From positions 3,069,446 to 3,091,423 of the forward strand of contig BFEA01000118.1 in assembly GCA_003427395.1 (NCBI GenBank): a stretch of 21,978 bases of DNA, read 5' to 3'. Below, one piece after another: positions 1-8,674 of this stretch (positions are counted from its first letter, which is position 1; every line of letters starts with the position of its first letter). Made by a program: the position numbers and the translations under genes. The notes beneath the pieces are model-generated. The model had not been told where the DNA came from, searched no databases, and saw only the letters and a list, made by a program, of their open reading frames with translations. This stretch comes from Chara braunii. Its lineage: Eukaryota; Streptophyta; Charophyceae; Charales; Characeae.

Positions 1-99
1 ACAGTTTGCAATTGGGCACCCTGCCCAGCCAAAAACTGCGTTGTAGACATTGCCCGAAATGCAATTCGAAACTGTATCTCGGCCCATAGTGCAATTGTA

Positions 100-525
100 A
101 GGGGTGGATCCCACTTCTCATAAGCAGGGCACTTTTAGCCAAAATTTGGGATCCCACTTCTTTCCACGAAACTCGGATCCCGTTCCGGAACGTCGGGGAA
201 GTGGAAACGTTCTCGTACGTGGAGGCGCGAGCGTGATTGCAGTGGCGGTAGTTCTTCTGATTTGAGGAAAAGGTCGCCCCCGTACCCTGCACCGTGAAAG
301 AAGGAGCCCTTGTTTTTTTCTTCCTTTTTTCTTCCTTTTTTTTCCTGATGTGCAGGCCGTTGGATCCTCGAGGTGCCAGAAGATAGTGTCGCTCCGTTAG
401 GAAAAGTCCGGCAGATGTAGGGCATGTGGGGTCACGTTTTTCTTTCACGTTCCGTGCGCTGCGCCTCCACCTTTCACGGCACTTTTACGTTCTTACGAAA
501 AATGGTAGAAGTGGGATCTGCCCCC
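100..525. mobile_element. Possible MITE-like element with imperfect terminal inverted repeats
   Basis: The 19 bases at 100-118 (AGGGGTGGATCCCACTTCT) are matched in inverted orientation by 507-525 (AGAAGTGGGATCTGCCCCC), 16 of 19 positions agreeing. A second copy of the left motif lies near 148-160. An inner inverted pair, GTGGAGGCGCGAGCG near 219-233 and GCGCTGCGCCTCCAC near 457-471, suggests that the arms continue inward as a fold-back. The element would be about 425 bp with no coding capacity. I could not see a convincing target-site duplication, so the ends and the class are uncertain. It may instead be a fold-back piece of an older repeat. Confidence 0.35.
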
Positions 526-643
526 AACTCATTTTTTGTGACTCCCGCATAGTTTCCTCCAAAACAATTAAAAGAAAATCAAATAAAAAATATATTGATT
601 GATTGATTGGTAGGAGAGGGGTCTCCCAGCCCCCTGCTCTGCG

Positions 644-647
<4 letters not shown>

Positions 648-720
<73 letters not shown>

Positions 721-724
721 ACAC
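648..724. repeat. (CA)n microsatellite
   Basis: About 77 bp of almost pure CA dinucleotide with one CATA interruption near 715. It sits between a GATT tetranucleotide stretch (about 596-610) and the first LTR. The open frames of alternating Cys/Val across it are artefacts of the repeat. Confidence 0.97.
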
Positions 725-1283
725 GGGAACCCGCTGTTTTTTTTTTATCTTTCTTTTTTTTCATTTTGATTGATTTGCGGTAACCCGTGTTCTGCAGCAG
801 TCTGGGCCCTCGAAATGGAGCCCAGACGATGCAGGCCAAACTCGGTCTGCACCAGGCAGTGTGACCACGCACTGCCCTAGGAAAGTCAAAAGTCTAAGTC
901 AACTGTCAGGTCAAAGGTACCGCGCCCAGGCCCTTGGTCGGCTACACTCACTTGTTATGCGCAGGTACCCAGACCGCATCAAGGCCAGAGGGAATTCGGT
1001 TTCAGGCCAATCTGGGCCGTCATTTGCACTAAGATCTTGACGGCTGAGGGATGCGGCATCCAGGGTCCAGACCCCACGTCAACGCTACATAAGCGCTGGC
1101 TTCCTGACTTTGACATTCATTCAGTCTTGCGTCAATGCCGACTTCACATGTTGACGACGACGCAGGCTCGACGCTGCGATGCTGGCTGGACGCTGGCTTT
1201 GCGCTGGCATTTGGGTGACTACGGCGACGCGCTGCTGGCTCGGCATGGTGGCTGGCTGACTATTGTCTTCAGGGCATGCTGAC

Positions 1284-1297
1284 GTGGCAGCTGCCAC
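1284..1297. repeat. 14 bp perfect palindrome in the LTR
   Basis: GTGGCAGCTGCCAC is its own reverse complement and is flanked by ACGT-type sequence on both sides (GAC...ACGTC), so it joins two inverted ACGTGGCAG half sites. The third LTR copy keeps it (about 7987-8000). The second copy has one change (GTGACAGCTGCCAC). Confidence 0.8.
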
Positions 1298-1481
1298 ACG
1301 TCGCTTCCGATGTGGCCGCTGCCACGTGTACTATGCTGACGTGGCTGGGCTACGTGACTGACACTGCTGTTCTGATTCATCGTCACTCAGGAGGAGATCA
1401 TGACTGTGGGGTAATCGTGGACAAGTACCTGGTCATCTTGAGGTCGACATTGCTCCAGTGCGCTGATGAAGACTGATTGAC

Positions 1482-1495
1482 GTGCCACGTGGCAC
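1482..1495. promoter_or_regulatory. Perfect palindrome centred on a G-box
   Basis: GTGCCACGTGGCAC is a perfect 14 bp palindrome with the CACGTG core of the plant G-box, preceded by TTGA so that it overlaps TGACGTG. It lies in the LTR portion that is missing from the truncated copies, so it is present once. A bZIP or bHLH site is plausible from the sequence alone; function is inferred. Confidence 0.5.
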
Positions 1496-1757
1496 ATTGT
1501 AACAGAACTTCAGATTTGCATTCAGACTATTGATTATTTGAGGTGGTGATCAAGGAGGGAGCCCGGAGCAGAAGTGGGCATTTGTCTTTATTCTTCGTCT
1601 AAGTCTAATCTCCCTCCTCCGTCTCTCGTCTGTGTATAATTCTCCCATCTCATTCTATCTGGACACGATTATGATTATTGGTAATCATCAGCAGGTTGAT
1701 ATTCATCTGGACTGGCATTGCTGACAAGTGTCTTCACGATCTGGGTTCATTGCAATT

Positions 1758-1769
1758 TGGTATCGAAGC
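1758..1769 (+). other. Primer binding site, initiator-Met tRNA type
   Basis: TGGTATCGAAGC matches 10 of 12 bases of the usual plant retrotransposon PBS TGGTATCAGAGC. It begins four bases after the CA that ends the LTR, the expected spacing for an LTR retrotransposon. Together with the gag order downstream this fixes the plus-strand orientation. Confidence 0.75.
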
Positions 1770-2715
1770 TTACTCCTGACGACGACGACCGATGTGATGA
1801 CAACAAGATCTGACGTGGACAACGACGAAGAAGGGCAGTGTTGCTGACGTGGCACGGACTTCGCTGGCGAGAAAACCAGATCTCGACGCTGACGTGGCAT
1901 ATCCTGTGCCACGTCGAGAGACTTGGTTGCTGGAGATTGCTGATGTGGCATTCTCATGCTGCATTAGCAGTTGAGGCGCAACCAAGTTTGATACAAATGC
2001 TGACATGGTCTTTGGACATCAAAGTTGATTGCTGATGTGGCAGGCAGGTGTCGTACACGATTGTCTTATGACGTGGCGAGCCTGTTGACATGGCATTGGC
2101 TCCATCATAGGCTAACGTGACATTGATTTGATTGGCTGGAACAGCGACGGTATCACACCAAGACGCGAGGAAGTGGCAAGGGGGAAGGACCAGAGCACAC
2201 GTTTGCTGACGTGGCATCCCACCATTGATTGATTAGACACTGATGCGCTGACGTGGCAGATCTGTTATGTTGGCACGTCAGGGATGACACGTGGTAGGCA
2301 GGTGGCTGCCAAGTAAGAGTTGCACCTGGAAAACGTGGCAGATCTGTTATGTTGACTGGACAGTTATCGTGTCAGCTGTCAAGAGGGGTGCGGTATCGCA
2401 TTGGCACTAGGAACGACACAGGGAAAAGAAGAAGAAGATTGCTGACAAATTGTTTGCTGATTGATGTTGGCATACTTACCTGTCGTTGTTGTGTTGTGGC
2501 GTTGTGCGTACTTACTTGTGTGTTGTATCTGATCACACGGGCCTTAGGTGGTACCTATACACTCTTAATTAGAATGTGATCACACAGACAGACAAAGAAC
2601 AACACTAATTAGGATTAGAAATAATTGTATTTATTTTCTCTTCGATTGTTTGAAATTCTTGTTGTTGTAGAATAGTGCGGTCGTGAAATTAATTACTGTT
2701 ATTTGATTATTTACT
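1770..2715 (+). other. Untranslated leader between PBS and gag
   Basis: No credible ORF is present. It holds most of the TGACGTGGC motifs, a GACGTGGCA/TGCCACGTC inverted repeat with a seven-base loop at 1891-1915, and a 22 bp direct repeat (ACGTGGCAGATCTGTTATGT plus TG) at 2251-2272 and 2333-2354. TGATCACAC is repeated at 2530 and 2577. From about 2580 it becomes AT-rich. A leader of nearly 1 kb is long but is known for plant gypsy elements. Confidence 0.55.
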
Positions 2716-4564
2716 GTGCGGCAGATGCACCTCACGATGTCTCTCTTCTGGAATTGTTTGAAATTATCGGTGCTTACTCGATTTATTTCCTTTCTCTTCT
2801 ATCAAGTCTCACTCATCTTCGGTATTGATGCGGAGATCCCTGACCCCCGAACTAGGCATCAAGTGGACGAGCGGAAGAAGGTTTTGAATGTCTGCGTGGA
2901 CCAACTGATTTTTTATTTTCATGGCACAGGTGCCGAAGCCGAGGCATACGTGTGAGGCAAGTTTGACTTGAAGGCAGTACGAACTGCTATCGAACAGGCC
3001 AAAACAGGCACCGACGTAATACGGGTTCAGGATGTACTAATCAAGTGTCGTCAGGCAATTGATAAGTATATCATTGAGCAGGTTGGAAGGATTGTAAACC
3101 GTAAAGAGGAGAGAAAAATAATTATGTCTGAAGAAATTGTGGATGAAAATATCAAACAACTAGAGGAAGCACTTGAGAAGGAGAAGAAGAGGAAAGAAGA
3201 ATTGAGAAAGAAAAGAGTGAACAGCAAGAGCAGAAAATCCAAGAAATCAAACAAACTGTTATCAAGACCGAAGGAGAGGATCAAGAAATTTCTTTGGCTC
3301 AACTTGTGACCTACCTAGCTCACCTTGAGATGAAAATTGATCAATACGGTGAACAGATGCAGGCACAAATTGATGATGTGACCACAGGACTACGAACAAT
3401 CATCAATCTGGTCAAAGGAAAGCATCAGGTGGTCGAGGAAGTCAAAACAGAACAAGAAGAAAAACCAAAGAAATTAATGGGAGATGCTATCAAGTCTCTC
3501 AATGGAGAAACTTAGAAACCGGAAGAAAGAAAACCGGAAGAAAACGGAGAGCCTTCGAGTCTGCCGAGGTCTACAGAAAGAAAAAGGGATACCACCACAC
3601 AGCCTGAGAAAGATAAAAAGAAAAAAAAAGTTAAGATGAAATTGCCTTTCACATTCAGCAATAGCAAGGGTGAAAATTTGTTGTTGTGGATTGCCGAGAT
3701 TTAGACATTCTGTGGAACGGCCCCTGTTCAACCCGAGTCCCAAGTTGCTTTCTCTACTTCTTGTCTTGGCGGGGAAGCAAAGGAATGGGTTTTGGTTGAA
3801 GCTAACGCAGCGGGGTTTGATGATATTGGGGAGTGGGCTACAACTTTGAACCTGAAACAGTTCCTTGGTAAGATTAAGGAACGTTTTTCGGGCAAGACAA
3901 CGGTCGACAAGGTCTTTGACCAACTCACTACCATTGGTCAAAAACATTGGACCTCGGTAGAAGCTTTGTCTTGGGAAGTTGATCGGTTGTTGCAGGTTCC
4001 CGGATGATACCTGCAGGACAACCAAGTCTTATATATTTATTATCGCGCTCTGCATGAGCCCATTCGATGACAACTCGTAAATCTGGTAAGTATAATTAGA
4101 GGCAGTTTCGCGATCTTGCTCTCCAAAGGGAGCAAATGACCTCTCAGGTAAAGAATGTGTATGCATCTGTTGTAAAGTTTGGTGGTGGTGCAGGATCAGG
4201 CAAGCGAATACTTTGGCGCCAAAAGAGTCAGGACCACACCCTCGTCGTCTTTTATGACCATATTGTGGAGAAGTGGTCATTGGAGGCCGAGGGTGTGGCG
4301 AGCAACAGTGAGTCTGGGAAGGGGGAAGTCACTACTGCCGTGGTCAACGAGGGAAGACCACGACCGCCGGTAAAGAAGAAGAGACCACGTTCATTTCGAT
4401 AGCATCCCGGAATTGCAGCCAGGAGGCCATGGAAAAAGATGGGTCTATCACGAGAAACGTGGCAGGAGCGGATGGACAACGCACAGTGCCTAAAGTGTGG
4501 CAATGCAGGGCATGTGATTACTTGGTGCCCGTTAATCCGAAACCCAAAAGCGAGCAGCCAGTAG
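2716..4564 (+). pseudogene. Ty3/gypsy gag, frameshifted and with in-frame stops
   Basis: This is the gag (nucleocapsid/capsid) gene of the element. The first frame runs 2716 to about 3210 and has a TGA at 2953. A Lys/Glu-rich coiled coil (EEALEKEKKRKEELRKK) lies near 3160-3220, then the reading shifts frame. The second frame runs on through YLAHLEMKIDQYGEQMQAQ (from 3312), a TAG near 3513, a capsid-like region (FTFSNSKGENLLLWIAEI, near 3648) with a TAG near 3702, then GGEAKEWVLVEANAAGFDDI and FLGKIKERFSGKTTVDKVFD (3770-3920). TGA codons follow near 4003 and 4067. The series GEAKEWV, FLGKIKERF and ALSWEVDRLLQV is the usual retrotransposon gag domain. A CCHC knuckle in yet another frame closes the gene. 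At least two frameshifts and five stops make it non-functional. The true start codon is not certain. Confidence 0.8.
4487..4528 (+). other. Gag zinc knuckle (CCHC)
   Basis: In the frame starting at 4487 the sequence reads CLKCGNAGHVITWC, an exact CX2CX4HX4C nucleocapsid knuckle preceded by WQERMDNAQ. All four metal ligands are intact although the surrounding frame ends at TAG TAG TAA from 4562. In retrotransposons this motif binds the genomic RNA. Confidence 0.9.
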
Positions 4565-5108
4565 TAGTAACATCTGCTCCTACTGAGTCTAAGGGTTTGG
4601 ATGTAGAAAAAGGTAAGGCGCCTACTAATCTTTTCAACCCTTTGAGTCGCATGGCAGATGATTGTTCTTCTTCGGTCCATCGTCCAGAACACCCTGAACT
4701 TGTCTTATGCACTATCCCTCTGGACGACTCTCTTGGAGAGCTCGGTTGCGAATTACTGGCACTACGGAGCTCGTGGGCTAGGAAATCTAATTCTAAGGGT
4801 GACCTATTAATCGCGAATTTAGAGATTGCACATACACGTGTAGGTGCACTTTGGGCTCAGAATCGACACGATCCTACATATCTGAAAAAGCAATCCGCAA
4901 ATTGCATTTCGAAATGAAAGTAAAATATCTATCTCGGTCTATCACGTCTATTTTGGCAGACAGAATCATGATCATTATCTCGCAGTGTGTCAATCGTGTT
5001 AAGTGTTGTTTCCGAACCAAAGAAGGTAAGAAGATTTTACACGAAGTATCCTTCATTGTGGAAAATAACTTACCCTTTAATTTGATTTTTTGTATGGACT
5101 GGCATTAG
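4540..5108 (+). pseudogene. Gag-pol linker and damaged aspartic protease
   Basis: The linker reads SAPTESKGLDVEKGKAPTNL and GDLLIANLEIAHTRV up to about 4842, then the reading shifts frame into the protease: CTLGSESTRSYISEKAI (from about 4842), and later VENNLPFNLIFCMDWH, the usual end of chromovirus proteases (LILGLDWH in the later copies). The position where the family has the catalytic LDSGA reads LGSES, so the catalytic Asp and Gly both appear to be replaced; this is by comparison with the family pattern. A TAG follows DWH at 5106-5108. The protease would process Gag-Pol in an active element; here it is dead. Confidence 0.7.
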
Positions 5109-5545
5109 GAAGCCAATCCAGAAACCAAGTTCAAAGAGAAAATAGTGCAACTGAGGGATGCACGTTCCGAATTGAAACGAATCAAATTGTATCATTAGTC
5201 TAGCTCTGACTCTAATCTATCTTTTTGTCGCATGAGTTACCCAGCATTTCGATCAATGGTTTCAAAGAAGAAATTGGAAAAGGAAGTAATGATGGTCTCA
5301 GTGAAGAAGGAAGGTGAATGTTTTACTTCCTATCCTCCTACAATTGAAAAACTCTTGGAGGAGTATAAAAATATCCAAATTGAACCAACAGGAAAAACTG
5401 AACGTGCTATCAAGCACACAAGAGAAATCATTCCTGATAGTAAAATTTCAAGGGCCCTATCTACCGAATGTCTCCTAGGGAACTTGAGAAACTTAAGAAG
5501 CAGTTGCAGGACTTAACAGAAAAATGATGGATTCGCCATAGTTCC
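5109..5545 (+). pseudogene. N-terminal edge of Ty3/gypsy reverse transcriptase, unit A
   Basis: Continues from the protease as EANPETKFKEKIVQLRDA, then SYPAFRSMVSKKKLEKEVMM and YPPTIEKLLEEYKNIQIEPT. This is the region ahead of RT with its conserved IEKLLEEYKN segment. A frameshift at about 5455-5470 separates RAIKHTREIIPDSKISRALS from YRMSPRELEKLKKQLQDLTE, the first RT block of chromoviruses. The next block (IRPSSSPxxAPxLFV) is damaged by a TGA at about 5525 and by a deletion of some 22 bases compared with the third unit. The RT catalytic core (YxDD), RNase H and integrase are absent. Confidence 0.75.
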
Positions 5546-5547
5546 TC

Positions 5548-5796
5548 ATGGTGCTCTATGTAGAAGGAAATGAGTTCCCAAATAGACCATTTATGATTCC
5601 GCCATCCATGGAAGACAGATATGAAGTAGACTGGATCATAGAGCATGGGTATTTTTCTATAAGTGGACGTGGGCAACCCCAGAAGCAGTTCAAGGTACGT
5701 TTCAAATCTCAGGCACCATCTGAGGACAGATGGTTTAGTAAACGAGAATTACTTGAAATTGCTCATGATATTGTATCTGCATATGAACGTGGGTAG
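5548..5796 (+). pseudogene. Chromodomain (integrase C-terminus), unit A
   Basis: Reads MIPPSMEDRYEVDWIIEHGY, then GRGQPQKQFKVRFKSQAPSE, then RWFSKRELLEIAHDIVSAYE. This is the chromodomain at the end of chromovirus integrase: EVxxIxxH, GxxxxxFxVRFK, and the W/ELL...AxxIVxxYE tail. The usual YLVKWKGY is replaced by FKVRFKSQ. In an active element it would tether integration to methylated histone. It follows directly on the RT edge because everything between was deleted. A stop at 5794 ends it, and a purine-rich tract (GAAAGTGGGTCGGCAGGAA, 5826-5844) then leads to the next LTR copy as a polypurine tract would. Confidence 0.75.
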
Positions 5797-5844
5797 AAGT
5801 CTTAATTATTTATGTGATGGAACTCGAAAGTGGGTCGGCAGGAA

Positions 5845-6460
5845 TGCAGTAACCCGTGTTCTTCGTCAGTCTAGGCCCGCGAAATGGAGCCCAGACGATG
5901 CAGGCCAAACTCGGTCTGCACTAGGCAGTGTGACCACGCACTGCCCTAGAAAAGTCAAAAGTCTAAGTCAACTGTCACGTCAAAGGTACCGTGCCCGGGC
6001 CATTGGTCGGATACACTCATTTGTTGTGCGCAGGTACCCAAACAACATCAAGGTCACAGGGAATTCGGTTTCAGGCTAATCTAGGCCGTCATTTGCACTA
6101 AGAACTTGACGGTTGAGGGATGCGGCATCCGGGGTCCAGACCCCGCGTCAACCCTACACAAGCGCTGACTTCCTGACTTTGACATTCGTTAAGTTTTGCG
6201 TCAATGCAGACTTTACGTGTTGACAACAACGCTGACTCGACGTTGCGAAGCTGGCTGGACGTTGGTTTCGCACTGGCATTTGGGTGACTACAGCAACGCG
6301 CTGCTGGCTCGGCATGGTGGCTGGCTGACGACTGTCTTCAGGGTATGCTGACGTGACAGCTGCCACACGTCGCTTCCGATGTGGCCGCTGCCACGTGTAC
6401 TATGTTGACGTGGCTGGACTACGTGACTGGCACTGCTGTTCTGATTCATCGTCACTCGGG
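5845..6460 (+). repeat. Truncated LTR copy 2
   Basis: Starts TGCAGTAACCCGTG and runs parallel to 776-1390 with scattered substitutions and small indels. At about 6455-6463 it switches abruptly to protease sequence (ATCACGTTTATTTTGACAG) matching 4941 onward. About 360 bp of the 3' end of the LTR is missing, including the G-box palindrome and the PBS. Confidence 0.85.
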
Positions 6461-7447
6461 CCCATCACGTTTATTTTGACAGACAGAAGCACAGTCATTA
6501 TCTCGCAGTGTGTCAATCATGTTAAGTGTTGTTTCCGAACCAAAGAGGGTAAGAAGATTCTACACGAAGTATCCTTCCTTGTGGAAAATAACTTACCCTT
6601 TGACTTGATTTTGGGCTTGGACTGGCATGAGGAACCCAATCCAGAAACCAAGTTCAAAGAGAAAATATTGCAACTGAGGGATGCACATTCTGAATTGAAA
6701 CCAATCAAATTGTATCACAAGTCTGGTTCTGACTCTAGTTTATTTTTTTGTTGCATGACTTACCCAGCATTTCGATCAATGGTTTCAAAGAAGAAATTGG
6801 AAAAGGAAGTAATGATGGTCTTAGTGAAGAAGGCAGGTGAATGTTCTACTTCCTNTTACCCAGCATTTCGATCAATGGTTTCAAAGAAGAAATTGGAAAA
6901 GGAAGTAATGATGGTCTTAGTGAAGAAGGCAGGTGAATGTTCTACTTCCTATCCTCCTACAATTGAGAAACTCCTGGAGGAGTATAAAAATATGCAAACT
7001 GAACCAACAGGAATAATTGAACGTGCTATCAAACACACAATAGAAATTATTCCTGGTAGTAAAATTTCAAGAGTCTTATCTACCGAATGTCTCCTAGGGA
7101 ACTTGGGGAACTTAAGAAGCAGTTACAGGACTTAACAGAAAAAAAGATGGATTCGCCCTAGCTCCTCTTTTTGTGGTGCCCCTGTCCTATTTGTGCCCTA
7201 TGTAGAAGGAAATAATTTTTCAAATAGACCATCTATGATTCCGCTATCCATGAAAGGCAGATATGAAGTAGAGCGGATCGTAGAGCATGGGTACTTTTCT
7301 ACACGTGGACGTGGACAACCCCAGAAGCAGTTCAAGGTACGTTTCAAATCTCAGGCAGCATCTGAGGACAGATCGTTTAGTAAACGATAATTACTTGAAA
7401 CTGCTCCTGATATTGTATCTGCATATGAACGTGCGTTGAAGTCTTAA
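6461..7447 (+). pseudogene. Unit B: protease end, RT edge and chromodomain
   Basis: A second copy of 4941-5810. It reads FRTKEGKKILHEVSFLVENN, then LPFDLILGLDWHEEPNPE and IEKLLEEYKNMQTEPTG. The same frameshift as in unit A precedes the RPRELEELKK block (about 7090). RT block 2 is present (IRPSSSFCGAPVLFVPYVEG, with frame damage), followed by the chromodomain GRYEVERIVEHGYFSTRGRG and FKVRFKSQAASEDRSFSKR. A TAA at 7388-7390 interrupts the chromodomain before LLETAPDIVSAYERALKS. An assembly N with a 95 bp flanking duplication lies inside (6760-6950). Length without that duplication is close to that of unit A. Confidence 0.8.
6760..6950 (+). repeat. 95 bp exact duplication flanking a single N (assembly join)
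   Basis: 6760-6854 and 6856-6950 are identical, from TTACCCAGCATTTCG to TCTACTTCCT, with N at 6855. Units A and C have this segment only once. Two contig ends with an unmerged overlap are the simplest explanation. The 96 base offset keeps the reading frame open, so it could be mistaken for a protein repeat. Confidence 0.9.
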
Positions 7448-7486
7448 TTATTTCTGCGATGGAACTCGAAAGTGGGTCGGCTGGAA

Positions 7487-8095
7487 TGCAGTAACCCGTG
7501 TTCTGCATCAGTCTGGGCCCTCGAAATGGAGCCCTGATGATGCAGGTCAGACTCGGTCTGCACCAGGCGGTATGACCACGCACTGCCCTAGGAAAGTCAA
7601 AAGTCTTAGTCAACTGTCAGGTCAACGGAGCCTCGTCGGACCCTTGGTCGGATACACTCATTTTGTGCAGGTACCCAAACAGCATCAAGGCCAGAGGGAA
7701 TTCGATTCCAGGTCAATCTGGGCCGTCATTTACAGTAAGAACTTGACGGTTGAGGGATACGACATCCGGGGTCCAAACCCCACGTCAACTACACAAGCGC
7801 TGACTTCCTTACTTTGGCATTCATTCAGTCTTGCGTCAATGTTGACTTCACGTGTTGACAACAACGCTGGCTCGACGTTGCTAAGCTGGCTGGACGTTGG
7901 CTTTGCGATGGCATTTGGGTTACTAAGGCGACGCACTGCTGGCTCGACGTGGTGGTTGGCTGACTATTGTCTTCAGGGTATCTTGACGTGGCAGCTGCCA
8001 CGCATCGCTGCCGATTTGGCCGTTGCCACGTGTACTATGCTGACGTGGCTGGGCTACGTGACTGGCGTTGCTGTTCTGATTCATCGTCACTCAGG
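7487..8095 (+). repeat. Truncated LTR copy 3
   Basis: Begins TGCAGTAACCCGTGTTCTGC and follows LTR copies 1 and 2, ending at the same LTR-to-protease junction (CACTCAGGCCCATCACGTC, 8089-8107) as copy 2. It shares CCCTGATGATGCAGG near 7533 with copy 4, whereas copies 1 and 2 have CCCAGACGATGCAGG. Confidence 0.85.
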
Positions 8096-8674
8096 CCCAT
8101 CACGTCTATTTTGGCAGACAGAAGCACGCTCATTATCTCGCAGTGTGTCAATCGTGTTAAGTGTCGTTTCTGAACCAAAGAAGGTAAGAAAATTGTACAC
8201 GAAGTATCCTTCCTTGTGGAAAATAACTTACCCTTTGACTTGATTTTGGGTTTGGACTGGCATGAGGAAGCCAATCTGGAAACCAAGTTCAAAGAGAAAA
8301 TAGTGCAACTGAGGGATGCACATTCCGAATTGAAACCAATCAAATCGCATCATAAGTCTGGCTCTAACTCTAGTCTATCTTTTCATTGCATGAGTTACCC
8401 AGCATTTCGATCAATGGTTTCAAAGAAGAAATTGGAAAAGGAAGTAATGATGGTCTTAGTGAAGAAGGCAGGTGAATGTTCTACTTTTTATCCTCCTACC
8501 ATTGAGAAACTCCTGGAGGAGTATAAGAATATGCAAATTGAACCAACAAGAATAACTGAACGTGTTATCAAGCACACAATAGAAATTATTCCTGCTAGTA
8601 AAATTCCAAGAGCCCTATCTACGGAATGCCTCCTAGGGAACTTGAGGAACTTAAGAAGCAGTTACAGGACTTAA
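8096..8674 (+). pseudogene. Unit C: protease end and region before RT
   Basis: The third copy starts at the junction near 8096. The early part has a TGA just after KCRF (about 8171); from 8216 a clean frame reads ENNLPFDLILGLDWHEEA, SYPAFRSMVSKKKLEKEVMM and IEKLLEEYKNMQIEPTR, and ends at 8674. As in A and B, the frame is left just before the RT block, so this frameshift existed before the units multiplied. Confidence 0.75.

Larger units (their letters stand above)
776..1754 (+). repeat. Left LTR of a Ty3/gypsy chromovirus (about 980 bp)
   Basis: The left edge (TGCGGTAACCCGTGTTC) is where this copy starts to match three later copies that begin TGCAGTAAC at 5845, 7487 and 9025. The right edge (CA at 1753-1754) is set by a primer binding site four bases further on. 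The copies at 5845 and 7487 run parallel to this one as far as about 1390 and then switch to protease sequence. A TATA-like TGTATAATTC near 1632-1641, followed by a pyrimidine-rich stretch, may mark the U3/R region. The LTR contains several ACGTGGC-type bZIP-like sites and two palindromes. The outer bases are TG...CA as expected for an LTR. Confidence 0.75.
1280..2340 (+). promoter_or_regulatory. Dispersed array of TGACGTGGC (G-box/ABRE/UPRE-like) motifs
   Basis: TGACGTGGC occurs exactly at 1280, 1337, 1845, 1890, 2069, 2207 and 2249. Close variants are at 1811 (TGACGTGGA), 1941 and 2033 (TGATGTGGC), 2001 and 2086 (TGACATGG), 2285 (TGACACGTGG) and 2333 (ACGTGGCA). Inverted copies lie at 1907-1915 and 2273-2280. 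Many are preceded by TTGC or GC, giving a core TTGCTGACGTGGCA. In plants ACGTGGC and TGACGTGG are binding cores of bZIP factors (ABRE, G-box, UPR element). Most copies lie in the leader behind the PBS, so they may also be remnants of a diverged short tandem repeat rather than promoter sites. Confidence 0.55.

Noticed and set aside
485-872. Open frames of alternating Cys and Val or His and Thr
   Set aside because: They are translations of the CA microsatellite; no coding signal outside it.
6353-7135. 260-codon frame with an internal 32-residue repeat
   Set aside because: It runs from LTR sequence through an assembly N with duplicated flanks; the real content is protease end plus RT edge.
7572-8243. 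223-codon frame
   Set aside because: It lies mostly in the truncated LTR; the matching frames in the other LTR copies are broken at different points.
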